DNA of 64,000 bases from Dromiciops gliroides. Its lineage: Eukaryota; Chordata; Mammalia; Microbiotheria; Microbiotheriidae. Position numbers and translations under genes: made by a program. The stretch is from the NCBI RefSeq assembly GCF_019393635.1, contig NC_057861.1, positions 56,309,532 through 56,373,531 of the forward strand, read 5' to 3'. Of the stretch, positions 44,469 to 54,064 are shown piece after piece (positions within the stretch are counted from its first letter, which is position 1; every line of letters starts with the position of its first letter). The notes below the pieces were generated by a model. That model was not told the origin of the DNA, made no database searches, and was given only the letters and a program-made list of their open reading frames with translations.

Positions 44469-46606
44469 CACACGGGGGAGAGATAGTTCCAGGAAGCTTC
44501 AGTTTTGTAAGGACAGCTGAGGGGAAAGGAGACTGTTGGATTTAGAGTGGGACCTGTTTGAATCCAGGCTTTGCCACTCAATATTGATGTGGCCTTGGGC
44601 TGGTCACTTCAAGTCTGGCCTCAGTTTCTACACTGCAAGATGAAGGGGCTAGATTAGTCGAGGGTCTCTTCCACTATCCTCACTTGAGTCCATGGGTGGC
44701 CCTAGGGGCAGATGCTCTCTCTCCATCTCCCTCCTAAGAGGCTGAGTGCCCTTAGAGTAAAGTGGGTGCAAGCTTCCCTATGAAAAGGAGACTAGTGGCC
44801 AGGGGCATTGCCAAGGCTCCTTCTGGTGCTAGATGCTGATTTCATAATCCAGTTTCTCTGTAAAATGAGGGACTTGCAATGGCTGATCTCTAAAGTTCCT
44901 TAGCACAGCAGTTTCCATTTCATATGGCCCTTATAGGGTGCTTTCATGGAACAGTAAGCCTGTAAGTATGGAAAGTGACCCATCTGTCAGGTGGGGAAAC
45001 TGAGGCTCAAAAGGGTTAGGTGATTTATTTGCCCATGATCTTTTATGGAATACACGGTAAGTAGAGTGCCAGTGCCCAGGTAAGGAGCTTCCTAGTTGGG
45101 GTTCGGCATGGGGGGTGGGTGGGGGGTGGAGGTGGCCAGAACGAACCCTACCATGGCCAGCAGCACCGCTAACAGCCTGGGCTATATTGCAGGCTAGAGC
45201 CCCCTGAGGGTGGTGGGTGCCACCGGAGGAGTCCTGAGTCCCCCCAGGAAAGAAGCAGCAGCAGCAGCAGCAGCAACGGGGTTGAGCAGCAGCAGCAGCA
45301 ACAACAGCAGCAACAGCAGACCATGTATCGGGACATCTGGAGCCTGCGGGCCTCTCTGGAGCTGTACGCCGCGGCGTCTGATCAGAGCAGCGGCAACGAT
45401 CTAGGACTCGGTCCGCAGCGGGGACAGCGGCGGGCTCGGCCGGCGCCGGCCCCGGGGCCCCCTCCCGCCGTCTCACGAGCTGGGCGACGCGGAAGCGGAG
45501 CGGGAGGGCGGAGGCGGAGGCGCAGGCGGATCGGGCCGGGCCCGGCCCGGGGGAAGGGGGCGAAGCGGGCCCCCGCAAACTGCTGCAGATGGACAGCGGC
45601 TACGCGTCCATCGAGGGCCCCGGGCGCGCCGGCGACGAGGCCGCCCCGGCCACGGCGTCCGAAAAGCGCTTCTGCTTCACCAGCGCCGGGCGCACGGGCA
45701 CCGTGTTCGACAGCTTCGAGGCCGCGCTGGCGGCGGCCGAGGCCGAGGCCGGGGCCGGGCCGGAGGCCGAGCCCGAGGCGGAGGCCGAGGCGGAGGCCGA
45801 GCCGGAGCCGCGCGGCGCGCAGGGGCTGCTGCTGCTGCGGGCCTGGCCCCCGCACGGGCAGCTGCTCCTCCCGGCCCCCGCCGCCGCCGTCCCCGCCGCC
45901 GTCGGCCCCGGCCCCGGCCCCAGCCTCGGCCTGGCTCCCGCCCCGCTGCCCCGGCGCGACTACAGCATCGACGAGAAGACCGACGCGCTCTTCCACGAGT
46001 TCGTGCGCCATGACCCCCAGTTCGACGAGGGCCCGCGGCCGCGCCACCGCTCCCGAGCCCACGCGCGCAAGCAGTGGCAGAGGACGCGGCAGCACAGCGA
46101 CCCCGGCGCCCGAGCCGCGCCCCCCGCACGCCCCGCCGCCGCCGCTCCAGCCGGGGCCCCCGTCCCCGCTGCAGCCGCCGCCGTCCGCGCCCCACGTGGC
46201 CGCCGCGCCCGAGCGCCCGCGCGCCCCCTTGCGGCGCGGAGACAGCGGACCCCCGGACGCCCGCGCCTTCCACAGCCCCCTGCCCCGCATCGTGAGCTCG
46301 GGCGACGAGGAGGCGATCGACGAGCTGGGCCCGAGCTCGGGCTCCGGGCCGGCCCCGGGCCGCGCGCGCTCGCGCTCCCCGCCGGCGCCGCGGCCCGCGC
46401 CCATCCAGGCCATCGCCGAGGAGGAGCCCGACGCCCCGGGAGGCCCCGAGCTGCTGCTGGCGGACAAAGTGGCCGCGGGCCTCGAGGACCGCCTCTTCCC
46501 GGGCTGGCGGCAGAGGCCCGGGGACGGCGCCGAGCCCTCAGCCCACGGCCCTGCCCCGGTGGTGGCGGCGGCCGCGCCCACGTCCCCGGACCCCAGCCCG
46601 GCGTAG
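30162..46606 (+). CDS. CBARP: Voltage-gated calcium channel beta subunit-associated regulatory protein (9 coding exons, 4 frame breaks)
   Basis: Exons: 30162-30209, 30338-30483, 30990-31051, 31325-31487, 33669-33840, 34210-34365, 35964-36168, 41190-41359, 45193-46606. They total 2536 bases, four more than 844 codons. The family product binds Cav beta subunits and lowers calcium-channel activity in neurons and endocrine cells. Seen here: a short N-terminus with a glycosylation sequon at Asn10 (NIT), one membrane helix at about 29-52 followed by CRRCW, the conserved STGRRVSFNEAALFEQS and YTLTEGDFHHLKNARLTHLH blocks, KMKKWKLEASHRASSLDTRG, MYRDIWSLRASLEL, MDSGYASIEG, DYSIDEKTDALFHEF, and the end APTSPDPSPA. 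All borders are GT-AG. The frame breaks lie at about 41265-41275, 45401-45404, 45520-45555 and 46105-46200. Confidence 0.95.
30338..30483 (+). CDS. CBARP: CBARP exon 3: membrane helix
   Basis: Encodes TVSGSVSPQDGSG, then the single membrane helix (LLLVLLSVFIGGTLVVLSG) and the cytosolic CRRCWDAHRRYS. The acceptor is CCCGCAG and the donor GTAGGA. Ends in phase 2. Confidence 0.93.
30754..30830 (+). repeat. (CT)n and CCCT-rich tract in CBARP intron 3
   Basis: TCTCTC run followed by CCTCCCTCCC sequence. Confidence 0.85.
30990..31051 (+). CDS. CBARP: CBARP exon 4
   Basis: Encodes ASDDPEKTTTTYLDDSQPAQ. The EKTTTTYLD block is the same as in human. The donor is GTGAGA. Confidence 0.93.
31325..31487 (+). 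CDS. CBARP: CBARP exon 5
   Basis: Encodes DITIKVDDPECLSS through DVDTERFLATSSTGRRVSF and NEAALFEQSRKAQEKGR. It matches the conserved STGRRVSFNEAALFEQSRK block. The acceptor is CCCGGCAG and the donor GTAATA. Confidence 0.95.
32749..32936 (+). mobile_element. Small hAT-like DNA transposon remnant inside L1
   Basis: TTTACAGG at 32749-32756 and 32929-32936 is an 8-bp duplication around a body that begins TGGGGTTTTTAACCTGGGGC and ends GAAGAAGGCCTGC. The body matches the element at 41669-42013. Non-autonomous, no coding sequence. Confidence 0.55.
33243..33275 (+). repeat. (GT)n microsatellite
   Basis: About 16 GT units in CBARP intron 5. Confidence 0.93.
33669..33840 (+). CDS. CBARP: CBARP exon 6: most conserved cytosolic block
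   Basis: Encodes RYTLTEGDFHHLKNARLTHL and then HLPPLKIVTIHECDS, nearly identical to human, followed by the variable SENSVAMTPRLVLGSKTSLS. The acceptor is CTCACAG and the donor GTAAGC. Confidence 0.96.
34056..34091 (+). repeat. (AG)n microsatellite
   Basis: About 18 AG units in CBARP intron 6, about 120 bp before exon 7. Confidence 0.93.
34210..34365 (+). CDS. CBARP: CBARP exon 7
   Basis: Exactly 52 codons: PRVSAPAPKALTGHSMCPSS, then ALPGDPYNSTVDTASFAEAS and PSSSTDSGEGTS. KALTGxSxxPSSALPGDPYNS is shared with human. The donor is GTAAGC. Confidence 0.94.
34366..35963 (+). other. CBARP: CBARP intron 7
   Basis: Holds degraded SINE/MIR-like pieces (about 34575-34660, 34730-34900 and 35235-35320) and a (GT)n run at 35624-35649. 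Otherwise unique sequence without exon signals. Confidence 0.6.
35624..35649 (+). repeat. (GT)n microsatellite
   Basis: About 13 GT units. Confidence 0.9.
35964..36168 (+). CDS. CBARP: CBARP exon 8
   Basis: Encodes LDAGARSSVAGAVG..., then GTVLQFFTRLRRHASLEGAS and PYFKMKKWKLEASHRASSLD. It is clearly homologous to the human segment and ends with one base of the Gly codon before GTGAGT. Confidence 0.95.
37244..37389 (-). repeat. Short tRNA-derived SINE
   Basis: CTCCATCACCTTTT (left) and CCCCATCACCTTTT (right) flank it. Confidence 0.88.
38757..38985 (-). repeat. Diverged 33-bp minisatellite, reverse strand
   Basis: CAACTCTGACATCCTCTG, CAGCTCTGACATTCTCTC, AGCTCTGACATTCTCTCTTC and GGCTCTGACATTCTCTGTCC recur with uneven spacing. 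They are the reverse of the GAGAATGTCAGAGCTGG unit. Confidence 0.65.
41190..41359 (+). CDS. CBARP: CBARP exon 9, with one apparent extra base
   Basis: It opens GSPKRHQFQRQRAASESMEQ in the spliced frame and closes with DIIQYIAHTDDVAFQPPAGP in the next frame. The exon is 170 bp where the flanking phases need a length of 3n+1. The change of frame falls near 41265-41275 (CACCAGACTGGACATT). The acceptor is CTGCAG and the donor GTATTC. Confidence 0.88.
41661..42021 (+). mobile_element. hAT-like non-autonomous DNA transposon with nested SINE
   Basis: The left end CAGGGATTCTTAACC (41669) and right end GGGTTAAGAAGTCCTG (to 42013) are inverted repeats. The flanks CACTAGCC and TACTAGAT share five of eight bases, consistent with an aged 8-bp duplication. 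A SINE occupies 41713-41857. There is no transposase sequence. Confidence 0.65.
41713..41857 (+). repeat. Short tRNA-derived SINE nested in the hAT-like element
   Basis: AACATATATTGA (41701-41712) recurs in slightly changed form (AACAAATATATTGA) after the A-rich tail. Confidence 0.87.
42590..43170 (+). repeat. L2-type LINE 3' end
   Basis: TTCTTGAGGGCAGGGAGTG, CAGTGCCAGGCACACAACAG and TCTAATACATACATGCTCAC close the element; the pyrimidine-rich body before it has the L2 order. Confidence 0.65.
44374..44466 (+). repeat. Compound TG/TGCA microsatellite
   Basis: Four GTGTGTGTGCAT-type units give way to a pure GT run of about 15 units. Confidence 0.92.
45193..46606 (+). CDS. CBARP: CBARP exon 10: terminal coding exon, with three apparent frame shifts
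   Basis: It starts RLEPPEGGG, then seven Ser (AGC repeat), eleven Gln (CAG/CAA) and MYRDIWSLRASLELYAAAS. Homology then passes through three frames: DSVRSGDS after 45401-45404, KLLQMDSGYASIEG from about 45577, and APLRRGDSGPPDAR from about 46200, ending APTSPDPSPA with TAG at 46604. Extremely GC-rich with long G and C runs. Confidence 0.9.
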
Positions 46607-48640
46607 TGAGCACGAGGACGGACCAGGGGCGTCCGCCCCCCTCGGGCCGGGCCTGCCGGGACTCCGGATCCCAGCGGCCTGGGACCCCCCCGCGGCGGCC
46701 GCGGAGCCGGCGGCAAAGGGGGAAGGTGCAGGCCGGCCCCCCAAGGCCGGACGGCAGGCGGAGCGGGACGGGCACGGAGCCCATCGAGGTCGGCGCCCAA
46801 GGGCGCGGCCCGGCCCAGCCCAGCCCAGAGGCCCAAAGGAACTGGACCGACCCGGCCCCGGGCCCGGTCCGGCCCGACCCTGCCCGACCCTGGGCGAGCT
46901 AGCCGAGGCCAAACGTTTACCTCACGGCGTGTTCCTGGCGTAGCCGCCCCGTCCGCTCCCCCGCCCGCCCCATTCGCTTTATTATTTTTTGGGACAAGCA
47001 ATAACACCCTCCCTCCCCGCGACTGTCCCGGGGCTCCCCTGGTGCGGTGGGGTTCGGGGCAGCCCTCCGCCCCCCGCCCCGTCGCTGCTGTATAGCTGCT
47101 GGGACCGACCCCAGACGCTCCAACCCCAGCCCAGAACCTGCCCCACTGGGGCTGTGAGGCCCGGTCCTGGAGCTGCTTGTTGCTGCTAACCCCTCCATCC
47201 TAAAAGCATCCTTCCAACCCCCTCCCCAACTCAGTTCTAAAGCTTCCCCCCCCCCAGCCCTAGGACTCCCCCTCCCCACTGACTTCTATTCCAAAGGCTC
47301 CCCCTCACAGACTGGCCCGTCTCCCTAAACTGATGCCCTTCCCCCAATCCCCCCCCCACGTTGCTTCCCCATTCCCAGCTGCTGTGCCAATTCTACCCCC
47401 TTTGCCAAAACGGAATATTGGAATGTCTGAGCTGGGAGGGACCTGAGACCCGAGTCAAGCCCCATCATCCCCTCACCGTACAGAGGAGGAAATGGGCCCA
47501 AAGTCACATCGCTAGCCAGGGGCAGTCACAGCATGTGTGTATGTGGGGCTCTCCTGATTTGCTTGGTCCAAAGCTTTCTTTCCATCGGCCCCTGTGGCTT
47601 GGTGTCAGGCAGGTGGAAGCCTCCCTCCGCCTTGCTAAGGGGCCCCACAGCATGACTGAGCTGGGAAGGCCAGACAGGCCACCTGGCCTTTCCTTTGAGG
47701 ACCACTGGCCAGGACCTAGGTCCCAGCCCCAGAGAAGAAATGAAGGGGGCTCCAGCGCTGTGTGCCCCAATCCTGTCCTGAGATGTGTGGCTAATGTTAG
47801 GATAGCCCCATTGAGAACAACTGCTTCTTTCTCCTTCACTAACCCTTTCCAAAGGTCCTCCTGGTGGACAGACCTGCTGTTGCTGCTTCTCTCTCTTCAC
47901 CAAATTGGTCGGAAGAATCTGCCCTCATAGCCCATCCTTAAGGGCTTCGGGTGGGGGTGGGGTCACTGCCTGACCACCAGTGCCAATCCTGGGCTCCAGT
48001 GGCCTGTTGGAGGGTCTCTTAATCCTCTGCCTCCTACCCCCAATTGAATGAACAAAGTTATTTTTGTTGTTGTTGTTGTGTTAAATTATTATTTATTATT
48101 ATTGCTCCCTAATTACCCTCTCTCCCCTCTCTTGGCCTAGCCAGCCAGGTTTATGTTTTTTCATGGAGAGAAAACAGAGCGAACTGTAAACCTGTTATCT
48201 GTGAGACTCCTTCTTGGGGGGGCCAGGAGGGACTAGAAGTCCCAGCTAACCCCTCTCCCCGGGGATGTCCTCCACTCACTCTGCCTGGGGGAGGCCCCCC
48301 TTCCTTCTCCTGCTTCAATTTCTGCATGTGAACAGACATTTCGCAGGGATCTGTTTTGTTTCTTCACTGTTTGTGAGTCTCTGTTGTCCAAAGCACTTGA
48401 AAAATAATCCCAGTTCCTTTTCTTTTTTTCCTTTCTTTCTTTTTTAAACCTAAGTAAATACACTGAGGTTGAGTTTTTCTAAGCTTGAGAGCCTGGCAGC
48501 TTACAATCTGGCTGCCTGAAGTTTCATTCCCCCCACCCCTACCCCAAAGTGCTTTGGACCTAGTTTGTGTGCTTGCGTCGAATGCTGGAATTTTTTTCAA
48601 TTGAGTTTATTAAAAAGATCACTTATACACTGATCCCCTG
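46607..48640 (+). other. CBARP: CBARP 3' untranslated region
   Basis: It begins GC-rich, then turns unique and AT-richer. An MIR/33-bp-head remnant lies at about 47405-47530. A U-rich/AU-rich element (ATTATTATTTATTATTATT) lies at about 48085-48105. The likely poly(A) signal is ATTAAA at 48609-48614, followed by a GT-rich stretch (GGGTTGCTGCTTCTG). The end point is inferred. Confidence 0.65.
48609..48614 (+). terminator. CBARP: Probable CBARP poly(A) signal ATTAAA
   Basis: ATTAAA with U/G-rich sequence about 25-45 bases downstream, about 2 kb after the stop. There is no better plus-strand AATAAA nearby within the transcript; one at 48996 (GGAATAAATAGG) is an alternative. Confidence 0.5.
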
Positions 48641-50120
48641 GGTTGCTGCTTCTGTACTCCACAGGTAATGGGGAGGAGGAGGTAAAAGGAGAATGGGGGA
48701 GCTCCAAACAGCCTTACCTGGCTGTCAGTGCTGGCATGTTTGTATATCGTACCCAAGGAGGAAGTGGCCACAGGAAACTGGGAGCAAGCCTTCCCCTCAG
48801 CAATGGGGATCCTCAGCTGGGATACAGGAGGTCATCCCAACCAAACCCCCTTACTTAAAGGAGGAAAGTGACATACTGTGCCTCGAAGTAAAGCCAGGCT
48901 GTGATCGCCCATGTTCTGATTCCATAGAAGGAACTTATTAGGTTGACAGTTAACTCATGTGAAATGTTTCCTTCTCCCCACCAAGGGAAAAAAGGAATAA
49001 ATAGGTAAAAAGATCTAGAGCTCTGTACCTATTAATGCAAGAACCCTGTTTGGGGGAAAGATGCTTGGAGAATTCGGGCATCAGGTGCCCTTAGTCAGCA
49101 CGTTCAGGGCCTAGAGGAAATTCTCCTATGTCTTTTAAAGGTTAGAACAAAAAGATTCAGAGTGAGAATATCTAGAGTAAGGTTCTGTCTAACCCAGGAA
49201 GTCCCTGGACAACATCCCTTAGTGATCATTCAGCCTTCCCAGAAGAGATCACTTCCAGAGACAGGGAGCTCATTCTCTCCCTCTGAATGTTAGAAGTCCT
49301 TCCTTATGCTAAACAGAAGCAAGCTTCCTGGTCACTTCCACTGAGCCTCATTCTCCTTCAGGGCCAAATAGAGCAGGCTTGTTCCCTTGAGAACCCCATA
49401 GATCTTTTGTTTTTGTTTTTTGCAGGGCAATGAGGGTTAAGTGACTTGCCCAGGGTCACACTGCTAGTGTCAAGTGTCTGAGGCCGGATTTGAACTCAGG
49501 TCCTCCTGAATCCAGGGCCCGCACTTTATCCACTGCGCCACCTAGCTGCCCTGAGAACCCTATAGATCTTAAAGACCCTCATCTCATTCACCCACTCCCT
49601 AGAGTTCTTCCACTTAACCAGCCAATTCTTCATGAGGCTTCCCTTTCATATATGCCTTCTGCAGAACTGGAGGTCTCCCAACATCCCCCTGGTTCCTGCA
49701 TTACCCAAGGATTACTGAGACCTCAGCACGAGGGAGTTCCCACAACTAGATTAAGAGACACTTTATAAAGACATTGAGTCTCTCCTGGGCATACTCCCTA
49801 AGTCCTCACGTTGTGAGGATTATACCAGGAATAAAGTATTGTCCTGACGAGGTTACAGCCTTGGAGAGTTGGAAGGAATCTTAGAACGAAGCAGAATGTT
49901 AAAGCTCATACAGATGAGAAAACTGAAGCCCAGAAAAGGGGAGTGACTGGTCCAAGGTCACACTGCAAGAAGTAGCATAGTGAGGCTGTGAACTTTTGTT
50001 TTGTGACTTCCCATCATCCAAGACTCTTTTGTTCCATTAGGAGGTAGGAAATAGGAAAAGGGGGGGTGATGATGGGTCTGTCCCACAAACCCCTTCCAAA
50101 AATTTCCAGACAGCTCTGAT
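48641..50120. other. Tail-to-tail gap between CBARP and STK11
   Basis: About 1.5 kb. Contains a reverse SINE (49408-49552), a fragment of an old repeat at about 49225-49340 and an MIR-like tail at about 49905-50035. No gene was seen. Confidence 0.65.
49406..49552 (-). repeat. Short tRNA-derived SINE
   Basis: GAGAACCCCATAGATCTT (49388-49405) and GAGAACCCTATAGATCTT (49553-49570) form an 18-bp duplication with one difference. Confidence 0.92.
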
Positions 50121-50124
50121 GACC

Positions 50125-50700
50125 ATAGCTCAAATCCACCTTTGTTTTATTTTTTTTCTTAAAAAAAAAAAGTAGCCACTCAAAGTCTCCCTCTCTTAGC
50201 CCTGTACAGCATGCAATGCAGTTTTTTTTTAATAGGAGAGGTTCGTTTCTTGAATACCTGTTTCTGTTGTTTTGTGATTTGTTTAAACATCACAATGTGT
50301 GGGAGAATCTCTAATATATCGCAAAGTAAAAACAAAAGGGGGGAAAAATAGATACCAGTAGTTTAAAACATAAAGTGCATTATGATGGCTTTGCACAGAA
50401 GTTGTCCACCTTTGAAAGGGCAGGGCAGGGCGGGGCTCGTTCTCACTGGACAGCTGGACTTGGCTGGTAGAAAACAGGATGGATGGACGATCAGGCAGGA
50501 CGGACGGACGGGCGGGAAGGGTGGGAGCAGAGAGAAGAGCCATCTCTGCTTCCCTCCCAGAGTTCCTTCCTGATGCTTCTCCTCCTGTCACCTTGGGGAA
50601 GGGGGAGCAGAGCAGGATGGAGATGCTGAATTGGTGATTGGCAAAAGGTGCTGCTCCAGCAGGTGTGTGTTGGGGCGCAGCTGGGAGAGGGGAACATCTG
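50125..50700 (-). other. STK11: STK11 terminal non-coding exon (3' UTR), 3' part
   Basis: Read on the minus strand this segment ends in a U-run, TTTAAGAAAAAAAATAAAAC and AAAGGTGGATTTGAGCTATG, which matches the 3' end of human STK11 mRNA as I remember it (AAGAAAAAATAAAAGGTGGATTTGAGCTGTGG, split here only for recall). The human gene has a non-coding exon 10, so this is probably its counterpart. The acceptor on the right side was not resolved. Confidence 0.7.
50146..50151 (-). terminator. STK11: STK11 poly(A) signal AATAAA
   Basis: TTTATT on the plus strand is AATAAA on the minus strand, just after a U-rich run. The downstream context resembles the human STK11 end. Cleavage is expected at about 50115-50135. 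Confidence 0.7.
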
Positions 50701-53700
50701 GGAAGGCCTGTGTCCAGGCCCCATCTGCTCTCCTCTTGAGCCGGGGCAGCCTGCAGCTCGTCCTCTCCTCAAGTCTGAAAACTGAGTGGGGTTGGCGTGG
50801 AGGTTTCATCTGCCTGGGGAAGGGCTGGGTGAGGGAATGGGATGCGTCCATGGTGAGAAGAGGAGACTCGGAGAACGAATGGCCTGGGATGCTTTGCTGG
50901 CCCACGGAACCCCCAAGACAGGATGCTGAGGAAGAAGTGAGTGCAGAAGTTAGAAGGGCTCTTGGAGAAGCAGCAGCTGGGCAGGGGCCAAGTCCAAGCC
51001 TCTAGCATCCCAAACCCTCACAGAAGCTCTGCCACAGGGGCCTGGTAGGGCTGCTTCAGTTCCTACTGCTCTACATCCGCCTGCATCACAGGCCTGTTGT
51101 GGGGGAGCCCAAGACAGTGCTATCTTTGACCCAGCAGGAGGAAAGAGTCCAAGGATCACGCAATCTCCATGACCTTAGAAAGGCTCTGGAGCAGCAAGTG
51201 GTATCTGACTCCAGGAGCCATGGGGGCTGCTCATCTGTGTACATAGGGATCCCTGAAGATTTCAGGCTGGCTCAATTTTCAAATGTTAACATTATCGATG
51301 TTGCGCTGAATTCCTATTGACTTTGTTTGGGCTGCATGGACCTCACGTCCAACAACTCTGCTCTAGAGGACATAAGATTCCAAACCCCCCATTTTACGGA
51401 GGAGAAACTGAGGACCAGAATGGAGAAGCAACTTGCCCAGGTCTTCTCATTTTATTTGTTTTGGTGAGGCAATTGTGGTTAAGTGACTTGTCCAGGGTCA
51501 CACAGCTAGTAAATGTCAAGTGTCTGAGAAGGGATTTGAACTCAGGTCCTCCTGACTCCAGGGTCAGTGCTCTATCCACTGCGCCACCTAGCTGCCCCCA
51601 GGTCTTCTCACTCTCAATCCAGCCCTGGTAACCCTGATGCCCTTCCCTTTGCTAAGATGTGGAAGCGGGCTGATGTGTAAAGGCCCCTTGCCAGCTGGCA
51701 CTTCTGGAAGGCCAAGATCCCTTCCTCAAGGTACCTGGAGGTGCCTAGTAACTGAACTGTTTGTTTCCCAGCCTCTTCGGTGTCAGGTTAGCTGGAGTGA
51801 GTGCTAGATGAAGACAACTACTTTCATCATCAGTGCATCTACACAGAAAAAGCATCTCTTAACTCCTATTTAGACACCTCACTGTTTGGGGGAGGGCTCT
51901 TTATTCTTAAACTTAAAAAAAATTTTTTTTGGGGTGACCACAGCAGCCTCTGTGAGCTTCAGAAAGGGCCCTTGCAAGATTATTTGGCCCCAAATGGAGG
52001 CTCAGAGAAGGCGGGGGTATTTTATACCCAAAGCCACAAATTAGGGGAGAAAAATGAAAGAGTTTAGAGCTCTCCAAAGGTTCCATGGGTTGCCTCAAAG
52101 AGACGGTGGGGTCCCCCTCCTTGGAGGCTGGAAGACTCCTAGTTGGGGACAAGAATCTTCCAGTGGGGATTCCTTTTGAGGGCTATGAACTGGATGGAAG
52201 GCCAGTGAAGGGCCTTCTGAGAAGCCCAGGAGGATAAAGACTTTAGGCATTAGAGGAGAAAGGAAAAGTCTCGGTTATGAGCATGAATGCCAGTTGTGTG
52301 ACCTTGGCACTCCTGGGCCTCAGTGGTTTCTCAAGTCAGGATTTCATAGTGGGAGGGACTTAAGATCACCTGGTCTAGCACCTTTCATGTTTACAGAGCT
52401 CTGTGGGGAGGGCCCCAGCTGGGACCAGGGCTCTCCCTCCAGGACCCAGGGTGGTGATGGAGCTGGGGTGATCTGGTCCCAGGTTCCTGCTGACATCTTG
52501 GCTGCCTCAGGGGGTGACTCACTGCAGATCTATGAATTAAACATGAAATCCTTCAGCTCACTGACATGGAGGGGGAGATGCGATGGAGGTGGGGTGGGTG
52601 GGTGCTCGGACACTTTCCCATGCTACCTAGCTGGTTCTGACTCCAGAAGATAAGAGCTGCTAAGCTCTGGGAGGAGGCGGGTGTTGGGAGAGAGAGGCCA
52701 AGGGGCCAGGGGAGGAGGAGGGGGAGGGATGAGTCACTGATACATGGACGGAGGACGACGTGCTCTGGAAGCCTGAGTACTGGGCGTGCCTTCCAGCCCA
52801 GGAAGGGAGAACAAAGGGGGCTGGGGTTCTGGTGAAACAACCAGCCAGGAATGTGACCAGAAGCATCTCAGAAGGAACAGAATCTAGGGTGTTCTGGAAA
52901 GCTGGCAAGGGGGCGGGAATGGGGCAGACTCCCAAGAAGCCCCTGGGCTGCCTGCTTCTGGGAGCAGCCGGTTGGATCCCCATCCCCAGAACGGGGACAC
53001 GGGAGATTTTCCTTGAGTGGCTGCTGGGGCTTTTGTCAAAGACATGCATGGGCTTTCTGGGCAGCCTCTTAGCTATACTGTTTAACCAGAAAAGCCTGGG
53101 GCTGACGTTAGTAAAGAGGCAAGGTCCAGAGCAGGGGTGGGGGGGGGGCCTTCTGCAAACCTCTTCTCAACAGGCAGGGCCAAGTGAGAACCTCCAGCCT
53201 GGAGAGGCAACTGCAGAGCTGGGAGGACCCTGGGAAGCCAGAATCCCCGGATGCCAGCTCGGGGCTCTTTCCTCTACAAACTGCCTCTTTTCTGGGGCTG
53301 GGTCACCATCACCTCCAGAACCTGAGGGGTGGGGGAAGCCGGGCAGTCACTGCCAATGTCCAGGATGAGTCAGCCCGGCCCCTGCTGCAGGGACACAGGA
53401 GAGCAGGCAGAGGCAGTGGTAAACACTCAGGCTGTGATTAGAAGGCTGGTGCTCTGTCATCCACCCCCAGCCTCCTTCCCGGGCCCCCCCCCCCCAATCA
53501 TCTCCCACCCACACAGTGAGGCACAGTCATCGTCAGTGGGTACAAAAGCAGGTCCTGGACTGGAGTGGGGGTGGGCAATGGCGGGGGGGGGGGGGGGGCC
53601 GCAAAGGGGAATCCAGTCTTCTGACAGCTGACAGGTAGCCCTAGGCAAGGAGGACAGGGGCGAGCCAAGAGGCAGCTAAGCTTGTCTGCCCTCACAGGGT

Positions 53701-54031
53701 CCCTCCTGGGCGAATCTGCCCCTGGGCACTAACTGGAGCAAGAGATTCACCTCCAGTCCTTTCTAGGCTCTGCCAAAAGCTAACTCCCCCAGCATCTCCA
53801 GACCAGGCCCAAGAAGCCTGTCTTTCCTTCTAACCAACATCTTCCTTCAGCAAGTGTCTTCTACCTGTGCATCCTCTCCAAAGGGATGCCTACAGGGCAC
53901 TGCCAGAGAGGCCTGACTGGCTGGCTCAGTGTGGCCAAGCCTACCCCCTGACTGGGGGAGGGGTGGGGCACAGGCCCCTGCAGAGCCACACCCGGGAGGG
54001 TGAAGGGGGGTGGGGGGGGCACTCTGCTCAC
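50701..54031 (-). other. STK11: STK11 intron 9 and unresolved 5' part of the non-coding exon
   Basis: Mostly unique GC-rich sequence with a reverse SINE at 51450-51597 and an MIR shred at 51385-51440. AP-1-like TGAGTCA sites occur at 52730 and 53364, and long G or C runs at 53484-53496 and 53582-53598. No coding exon was found. Confidence 0.55.
51450..51597 (-). repeat. Short tRNA-derived SINE
   Basis: CCCAGGTCTTCTCA is duplicated on both sides (about 51436 and 51598). Confidence 0.9.
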
Positions 54032-54064
54032 CTTTCCGGGCCCCAGCCCTGGGGTAGGGGAAGG

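Larger units (their letters stand above)
41360..45192 (+). other. CBARP: CBARP intron 9
   Basis: Contains a hAT-like element with nested SINE (41669-42013), an L2 3' end (42590-43170), a hAT-like shred (about 43528-43690), an MIR remnant (about 44270-44345) and a compound TG repeat (44374-44466). The rest is unique. Confidence 0.65.

Noticed and set aside
45382-47007. A 541-codon open frame on the minus strand
   Set aside because: It is the GC-rich antisense shadow of the terminal CBARP exon; its Gly/Ala/Pro/Arg content has no domain, and the plus strand has clear homology.
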